Origin: Bacteroidota bacterium
Lineage (GTDB): Bacteria > Bacteroidota > Bacteroidia > Palsa-948
Assembly: GCA_016213435.1 (NCBI GenBank)
Contig: JACRAL010000160.1
Location: forward strand, 1 to 42,745
Length of the DNA: 42,745 nt
Direction of reading: 5' to 3'
The notes beneath the pieces are model-generated. The model was given only the letters and a program-made list of their open reading frames with translations. It searched no databases and had not been told where the DNA came from. Shown here one piece after another: positions 41,562 to 42,745 of the stretch. The translations under genes were made by a program, and so were the position numbers. Position 1 is the first letter of the stretch. Each line of letters starts with the position of its first letter.

Positions 41562-42455
41562 GCAGTAATTATTTTTGTCGTAGCAAATTCATCACATCAG
41601 TTTCAGAATTTACCCAAAAGAAACCGTCTGCTGTTATTGCTGCAAAATATATTTTACCTCCTATGCCAGTAATAGAATGTCTAATGCTTTCAATTGCCAC
41701 TACCAAATCCATAATTTTTTTTGAAAGTTCAAATGCTTGTGATAATTCAATTTCTAAACTTAAATTATTAATTGTCCCGAGTTCTCCAACGAAATCTGTC
41801 CATCCCGATGTATTTAGTAAAACATTTCGTTCAAATTGCTTAAATATTTTTTCTTTAATCAGTCCACCAGTTGCTGTCCTTTTAGCATTGCCTTCTTCAT
41901 CCATAACTAATTTGTCGGTGAACGCAAAACGATAAACTTTAAATTTACTGTCCGCCTCATCAAAGCCACAAACTAAAAACTCTGTTTGATGTTTGTCATC
42001 AGAAATGTCTACTGTGAGGATAGCACTTAATTCTGCAAAAGTCGTTTCAATAATTTTTTGAAATGAATTGTCCCCAGAGGAAGAAACTTTGCTTTTTATT
42101 CGTTCAATGATTTCCGAATATTCTTGTCCAGCGGGATTTGCGTTACCAGAGATTAAAATTGCAGAGTGAGAGCCGAGTTGAAATATTTTTTTTGCACCGT
42201 CTGTGCTTTTAACTCGTCCGTCTGTCAGTTGAGCATTTTCCTTGAATTTGTCTTTTATTTCTTTTGGTGAAATACAAAATTTCGTGTCGTCTTCGTTTGT
42301 ATTCTTTAGTTTAAGAATGTCGTCAAAATCTTTCCAAAGTAATTGTCCGCCTTGAATAAGTTCTTTGCTGTCTGCCGCTAAAATTATTCCTTGTTTTGCG
42401 ATTACTGATGATATAAATGTCATAGTCGTTGTGTCGTTGTATTATTGCTGCTAAC
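41555..42455. mobile_element. candidate single-gene mobile cassette with GTTAGCAGCA inverted ends
   Basis: The left end GTTAGCAGCAGTAAT (41555-41569) and the reverse complement of the right end, GTTAGCAGCAATAAT (42441-42455), match at 14 of 15 bases and point inward. They enclose one gene on the minus strand. Outside each end is a stem-loop (41443-41552 and 42471-42508). It could be an integron-like cassette or a small transposon-like unit; no target-site duplication was recognised. Confidence 0.45.
41569..42423 (-). CDS. proteasome/HslV-like Ntn hydrolase
   Basis: 284 residues. After Met removal the chain starts with Thr (TFISSVIAKQGIILAADSKE). The Asp of AADS is residue 17 counted from this Thr, exactly the Thr1/Asp17 layout of proteasome beta subunits and HslV. 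The block DGAKKIFQLGSHSAILISGN matches the Lys33 region and following strand of the fold (KI-P-L, G-A-G), but an insertion of about 45 residues separates it from Asp17. Helical segments follow, ending in YFAAITADGFFW. It is longer than HslV (about 175) and has no HslU neighbour. A stand-alone threonine peptidase or amidase is possible; substrate unknown. Confidence 0.68.
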   Translation of the reverse strand: MTFISSVIAKQGIILAADSKELIQGGQLLWKDFDDILKLKNTNEDDTKFCISPKEIKDKFKENAQLTDGRVKSTDGAKKIFQLGSHSAILISGNANPAGQEYSEIIERIKSKVSSSGDNSFQKIIETTFAELSAILTVDISDDKHQTEFLVCGFDEADSKFKVYRFAFTDKLVMDEEGNAKRTATGGLIKEKIFKQFERNVLLNTSGWTDFVGELGTINNLSLEIELSQAFELSKKIMDLVVAIESIRHSITGIGGKIYFAAITADGFFWVNSETDVMNLLRQK

Positions 42456-42470
42456 TACTGGCTTGTCGTA

Positions 42471-42508
42471 TTGCGCTTATCCCCCTATAATGGGGTGGAT
42501 TGGCGCAA
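42471..42508. repeat. imperfect stem-loop upstream of the cassette
   Basis: TTGCGCTTATCCCCC pairs with GGGGTGGATTGGCGCAA around a 6-base loop. It may be the inner arms of a neighbouring attC-like site, but no matching outer R'' box was recognised. Confidence 0.5.
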
Positions 42509-42592
42509 CTCCTGCCGTTTGTAAATGTTTGTTTTCGTTTGCATGCGTTTGTAATTGCAAACCTACTCCTTTTTTCTTTTATTTGGTTATCA

Positions 42593-42606
42593 GATAGCTA
42601 TCGGGA
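42593..42606. repeat. partial CCCGATAGCTATCGGG palindrome
   Basis: GATAGCTATCGGGA retains the centre and right arm of the 18-bp palindrome seen in rnhB; the left arm is lost. Confidence 0.6.
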
Positions 42607-42620
42607 CAAGGCAATCGGGC

Positions 42621-42745
42621 TTAAATCCTAAGCATTTTTTCTAAGAATTGATCGTTCCATGCTGATTTGTTTCGTTTATTACGCTGGCTTATTTTTGGTG
42701 TTTTGTCTAATCGAATAAGGTTGAGAGCGATTCTTCTCAGGATAG
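42621..42745 (-). CDS. C-terminus of an ISAs1-type transposase (partial, runs off window)
   Basis: The minus-strand frame is open from the window edge for 40 codons to TAA at 42621-42623. It reads ILRRIALNLIRLDKTPKISQ, then an RNKRNKSAW stretch and NDQFLEKMLRI. The pattern of alternating L/I helix (LRRIALNLIR), K-R-x-K-x-x-W and x-FL-x-x-L is the typical end of ISAs1-family DDE transposases. Most of the element lies beyond the window, so completeness cannot be judged. It sits next to the candidate cassette. Confidence 0.65.
   Translation of the reverse strand, partial: ILRRIALNLIRLDKTPKISQRNKRNKSAWNDQFLEKMLRI

Noticed and set aside
1-42745. CRISPR array, rRNA or riboswitch
   Set aside because: No regularly spaced identical repeats with unique spacers, no rRNA sequence, and no recognisable TPP, cobalamin, SAM or purine riboswitch core were found on reading. 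The 21-bp array has no spacers.

Overview
The window is 42.7 kb of a Bacteroidota (Bacteroidetes) chromosome. The evidence is a type IX secretion (T9SS) type B cargo protein next to a PorP/SprF-family protein, a DUF5723-like barrel fused to TSP3 repeats and an OmpA domain, an HYC_CC_PP-type protein, near absence of Shine-Dalgarno sites, and several TAnnTTTG-type -7 promoter boxes. Most genes are housekeeping or envelope functions. No rRNA operon or CRISPR array was seen.

Layout. 1-5.3 kb: end of a lysine-rich repeat protein, alpha/beta hydrolase, aminopeptidase P, DUF167 protein, secreted protein with a T9SS-type C-terminus, methylmalonyl-CoA epimerase, HAD phosphatase, and a CAT-anticodon tRNA with a strong terminator. 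5.3-7.7 kb: accessory segment with an orphan T9SS sorting-domain remnant, a start-less unrecognised ORF, and a minus-strand pair coding for a small HUH Rep-like protein and a TGT/DpdA-like TIM barrel. 8.0-15.6 kb: copper/silver resistance operon (HYC_CC_PP protein, metal-binding lipoprotein, TolC, adaptor, triple metal-binding-domain protein, CusA). 15.7-21.6 kb: TrpG/PabA, dienoyl-CoA-reductase-like SDR, an OmpR-type regulator with its histidine kinase, ALDH8-like dehydrogenase. 21.8-28.7 kb: glycosyltransferase, RNase HII, lipoprotein, a 21-bp tandem array before an HTH/coiled-coil protein, OmpA-TSP3 protein. 28.8-35.1 kb (minus strand): CAP protein, SDR, amino-acid permease, YD-like secreted protein, polytopic membrane protein. 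35.2-41.3 kb: glycosyltransferase, PurL, then TPR / SprB-type T9SS cargo / PorP-SprF. 41.4-42.7 kb: a proteasome-like Ntn hydrolase in a candidate mobile cassette (attC-like fold), and the C-terminus of an ISAs1-type transposase.

The window is also scattered with at least five families of short palindromic elements. Several lie inside genes in frame: in three signal peptides, three times in RNase HII, and in a glycosyltransferase; one forms the C-terminus and stop codon of the DUF167 protein. This in-frame recruitment, the Rep plus TGT-like module and the Ntn-hydrolase cassette are the most unusual features. All family assignments rest on reading motifs in the sequence; no database search was run.
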